Notes under the pieces: model-generated
Databases searched by the model: none
What the model saw: only the letters and a program-made list of their open reading frames with translations
Told to the model about the DNA's origin: nothing
From: Brevibacterium sp. CCUG 69071
GTDB lineage: Bacteria > Actinomycetota > Actinomycetes > Actinomycetales > Brevibacteriaceae
Length of the DNA: 64,000 nt
Direction of reading: 5' to 3'
Assembly (NCBI RefSeq): GCF_021023135.1
Contig: NZ_PGFV01000004.1
Span: 62,001-126,000 of the forward strand
In this document: positions 61,852 through 64,000 of the stretch, one piece after another
Layout of the letters: every line of letters starts with the position of its first letter
Numbering within the stretch: position 1 is the first letter of the stretch
Program-made: the position numbers and the translations under genes

Positions 61852-62769
61852 TCAGCCGATGGCGTTGCGGATGTCTTCGCGCACGAGGAGATCGGCGCAC
61901 CAGGCGAAGTGGCCGTCCCTGCCTTCAGGGTCGAAGTACGTGTTCGTGATCACCGCATAGGCTGCGCGGTAGAGGGCGTAGGCGGTCGCGTCGTGGTCGA
62001 ACCGGGACAGAAAGGCTTCGGTCAGCAAGTTTTCCGAGCGTCGAGCATGCGTACCGTACATGTCGAAGCTGCTCGCCGTGATCGCAGCGTCGAACTGCGG
62101 GTCGCCGAGGGTGGTGAGGAATCCGAAATCCACCACTCCGGCGACTTCCCCGTCGACGATCATGACATTGGCGGGAATGAGGTCACCGTGGATGAGCGAT
62201 CTCGGTTCCGGGCAGGGCAGGTCACGCAGGCCGCGCACGATGCCCACGACCGCCTCGTCGATCGTGCCGATGGTTCCGCGCAGGGGCTCCGGCCGAGCGT
62301 CGAAGCGCTTGAGCACGAGATCGGCCAGGGAGTCCGCAAACCCGCGACGGATGTCGAATGGCTGTTCGCCGGGCAGAATCGGCAGGGCATCCAGCCCAGT
62401 CGAATGGGCTCGACCGATCCCGGCCAGAGCATCACCCATGAGGCGAATCTCGTCAGCGGTCGCCAGCGGCGGATCAGGCTGTGCATCGAGCCGCAACGGA
62501 GTCCCTGAGACTTTCCGTTCGATGGTGATCGCCCGCTCGCCGTCACCGAGGATCTCAATCACACGGGAGCACTGGAATGGGATCGCGGAGCCTACCAGCG
62601 CGGCTCCGAAGAGACGCAGAGTTTCGAGATCACCGGGGCTTCGGTGATGCCAGATCTTGGCGACCGCGCCTTCGGAGAGATCGACGACCTCTCCTTCCAT
62701 CCCGGCCCCGAGCACTCGGCCCGGCTCCCACCCGTACCTGCGGAGCAGTGAAGCTGCCCGTTCGTCCAT
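61852..62769 (-). CDS. Aminoglycoside phosphotransferase (APH)-fold kinase
   Basis: A 305-aa APH/choline-kinase-like protein. The catalytic loop is LIHGDLIPANVMI (HGD near 193-195), the metal-binding motif is VVDFGFLTTLGDPQFDAA (DFG near 213), and the N-lobe holds GMEGEVVDLSEGAVAKIWHH (nucleotide loop and lysine). It phosphorylates a small hydroxylated molecule; no particular drug can be claimed. Divergent from an AAA ATPase gene. Confidence 0.87.
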   Translation of the reverse strand: MDERAASLLRRYGWEPGRVLGAGMEGEVVDLSEGAVAKIWHHRSPGDLETLRLFGAALVGSAIPFQCSRVIEILGDGERAITIERKVSGTPLRLDAQPDPPLATADEIRLMGDALAGIGRAHSTGLDALPILPGEQPFDIRRGFADSLADLVLKRFDARPEPLRGTIGTIDEAVVGIVRGLRDLPCPEPRSLIHGDLIPANVMIVDGEVAGVVDFGFLTTLGDPQFDAAITASSFDMYGTHARRSENLLTEAFLSRFDHDATAYALYRAAYAVITNTYFDPEGRDGHFAWCADLLVREDIRNAIG

Positions 62770-62819
62770 GACGACAGTCTAAGTGCGGCCCGTTCCACTG
62801 CAGGAGGAGTGTCACGTCC

Positions 62820-63569
62820 GTGTCAGTGTCGGCAGGTACGGTCGCAGGCATGGATCCCCGCGTCGATCTGCCGCTGCGTTCGGTGGCGCGCCATGCCCAT
62901 TCCCCTCCGGAGCTCAGCCCCTGGCTGCGTCGGATACCCGCCGTGAGGGAACTGCTGGACGGTTTCGAGTTCGCGTGGACCACCGTCTTCGTCGGGGAGA
63001 ACGGGTCCGGGAAGTCGACGATCATCGAGGCCTTGGCGACCTCTCTCGACCTCCCGCACGGCGGCGGCACCGGCTGGGAGGTGCGTGAGCACGCCGAGGC
63101 GACTCCCGAACTGGCCGACCACCTCCAGATCGTGCGCGGGGCCGCCTCGAATCGGGGCGGATTCTTCCTCCGCGCCGAAACCATGCACGAGAGCATGGCC
63201 CACCTGATCGAGATCGGCGAGAGCCGCGGCCTGCGCCACTCGCAGCAATCTCACGGAGAGATGTTCATCGACATGCTCTCCGGGAAGTTCATGGACCTGG
63301 GACTGTGGATCCTCGACGAACCCGAAAGCGCACTGTCCTTCACGTCCTCGCTGTCGCTGCTCCAGCTCATTCGAGAACGTGAACGGGCCGGACAGCAGAC
63401 CGTCTTGGCCACGCACTCCCCCATCCTCGCCAGTGCCGAGGGCGCCGACCTCTTCGAAGCCGGTGAGTGGGGTCTGCGCGAATCGACCTGGGACCGCCTC
63501 GAGATGGTCGATCATTGGCGCCGCTTCCTCACCGACCCACAGCGGTACACCCGCTACTTCGACGACTGA
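62820..63569 (+). CDS. AAA-family (ABC-like) ATPase
   Basis: A 249-aa single-domain ATPase: Walker A GENGSGKST (59-67), Walker B LWILDEPESAL (about 162-172) and a His-loop (VLATHSPILAS). The signature is weak (SHGEMFIDML). Its size and order match stand-alone COG3910-type ATPases, soluble and without membrane partner. GTG 62820 follows AGGAGGAG at 10 bases; ATG 62850 is alternative. Role unknown. Confidence 0.87.
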   Translation: MSVSAGTVAGMDPRVDLPLRSVARHAHSPPELSPWLRRIPAVRELLDGFEFAWTTVFVGENGSGKSTIIEALATSLDLPHGGGTGWEVREHAEATPELADHLQIVRGAASNRGGFFLRAETMHESMAHLIEIGESRGLRHSQQSHGEMFIDMLSGKFMDLGLWILDEPESALSFTSSLSLLQLIRERERAGQQTVLATHSPILASAEGADLFEAGEWGLRESTWDRLEMVDHWRRFLTDPQRYTRYFDD

Positions 63570-63605
63570 AGCACGACCGGGACCGGAACGGGCCCTGCCC
63601 GCGCC

Positions 63606-64000
63606 CTACAAGGTCAGGCTCGGGTGGAGCTGGGTGAGCGAGACCATGCGCTTGCGGCTGCACACGATCGTCGTCGCCGCCAGACAGATAAGCGTCATGA
63701 GCAGCAGCACCACTGCCGACTGCGCCGCGATGAACATGTCCCCGCCGGCGATCAAGGTCCGCAGCCCGTTGACCGCGTGGGTCATCGGCAGGAACGGAGA
63801 GATGACCTGGAAGATGCCCGGCGCGGTCTGCACCGGGTAGGTCCCGCCCGCCGAGGCGATCTGGACCATCAGCAGCACCAGTGCGATGAGCCTGCCGACC
63901 CCTCCGAGCGCCGCCACGCACAGTTGATGAACGGCGTGGAAGCTGCCGGCGACCAGGATCGAGAACAGCAGGGTTCCCACCCAGGCCCCGGCCGAGAAGT
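63606..64000 (-). CDS. Partial YhgE/Pip-type ABC-2-like membrane protein (5' end outside window)
   Basis: Only the C-terminal part (at least 131 residues) is in the window, because the frame remains open to the last base. Three or four hydrophobic segments are visible (LVAGSFHAVHQLCVAALGGVGRLIALVLLMVQIAS; MFIAAQSAVVLLLMTLICLAAT). The conserved block GGTYPVQTAPGIFQVISPFLPMTHAVNGLR is the signature of YhgE/Pip C-terminal domains. Such proteins are related to ABC-2 permeases and to phage-receptor or type VII-associated exporters. Function unknown. Confidence 0.88.
   Translation of the reverse strand, partial: FSAGAWVGTLLFSILVAGSFHAVHQLCVAALGGVGRLIALVLLMVQIASAGGTYPVQTAPGIFQVISPFLPMTHAVNGLRTLIAGGDMFIAAQSAVVLLLMTLICLAATTIVCSRKRMVSLTQLHPSLTL

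Noticed and set aside
61852..62769. Aminoglycoside resistance gene
   Set aside because: The fold and HGD/DFG motifs only show an APH-like kinase; nothing links it to a known resistance enzyme.

Overview
The window is 64 kb of dense, high-GC bacterial chromosome with about 51 protein genes, one tRNA gene and short intergenic gaps. It reads as an actinobacterium of the order Micrococcales, most likely Brevibacterium or a close relative. This is inferred from gene content: a bacterial proteasome activator (Bpa), the dnaK-grpE-dnaJ-hspR operon with HAIR operators, DtxR/IdeR-type iron boxes, a divergent lysG-lysE pair, a DUF222/HNH endonuclease and LPXTG surface proteins. No marker gene fixes the genus. 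There is no prophage, IS element or CRISPR array, so this is chromosomal backbone with a few accessory patches.

Layout. 1-4.4 kb: a cut-off gene, a C45-type acyltransferase, an MBL-fold hydrolase and a PuuP-like permease. 4.4-8 kb: tRNA-Ser(TGA) beside a perfect 22-bp inverted repeat, then a degenerate maltokinase-like protein with a long disordered tail. 8.2-16 kb: ilvA, a quinone oxidoreductase, a tightly coupled bpa-unknown-HAD operon, a second HAD phosphatase, serS and a lipid kinase. 16.2-20 kb: two tandem paralogous LPXTG surface proteins. 20.1-27.5 kb: one long minus-strand operon, NCS1 permease-ureABCFGD-NiCoT nickel transporter. It has no ureE, and its UreG carries a histidine-rich tail. 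28-30.6 kb: the DUF222/HNH gene followed by repeat-rich DNA. 30.6-35.1 kb: the heat-shock operon and its HspR-controlled promoter.

35.2-37.5 kb: two divergent iron-siderophore binding lipoproteins, each with an iron box. 37.6-42.7 kb: a luciferase-like oxidoreductase, then lldP-lldD with a divergent GntR/FadR regulator. 42.7-46.4 kb: an RND exporter with an unusual coiled-coil insertion. 46.7-49.7 kb: a zinc-homeostasis cluster (COG0523 GTPase, Zur, a P-loop-less COG0523-like protein, and a small cysteine-free ribosomal protein L36). 49.7-52.5 kb: a GntR regulator and an amino-acid permease. 52.5-56.7 kb: MobA-like transferase, amidase, PEP-mutase-like and VOC proteins. 56.7-64 kb: RecQ with a phosphoribosyltransferase-like tail, a COG2426 membrane protein with a TetR regulator, lysG/lysE, an APH-like kinase, an AAA ATPase and a cut-off YhgE/Pip-type membrane protein.

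Recurring themes are metal supply (nickel, iron, zinc), nitrogen and carbon scavenging (ureides/urea, amines, lactate, amides) and proteostasis (Bpa, DnaK system). Many genes also end in short tandem duplications that include the stop codon. Short tandem duplications inside low-complexity coding segments are common too.
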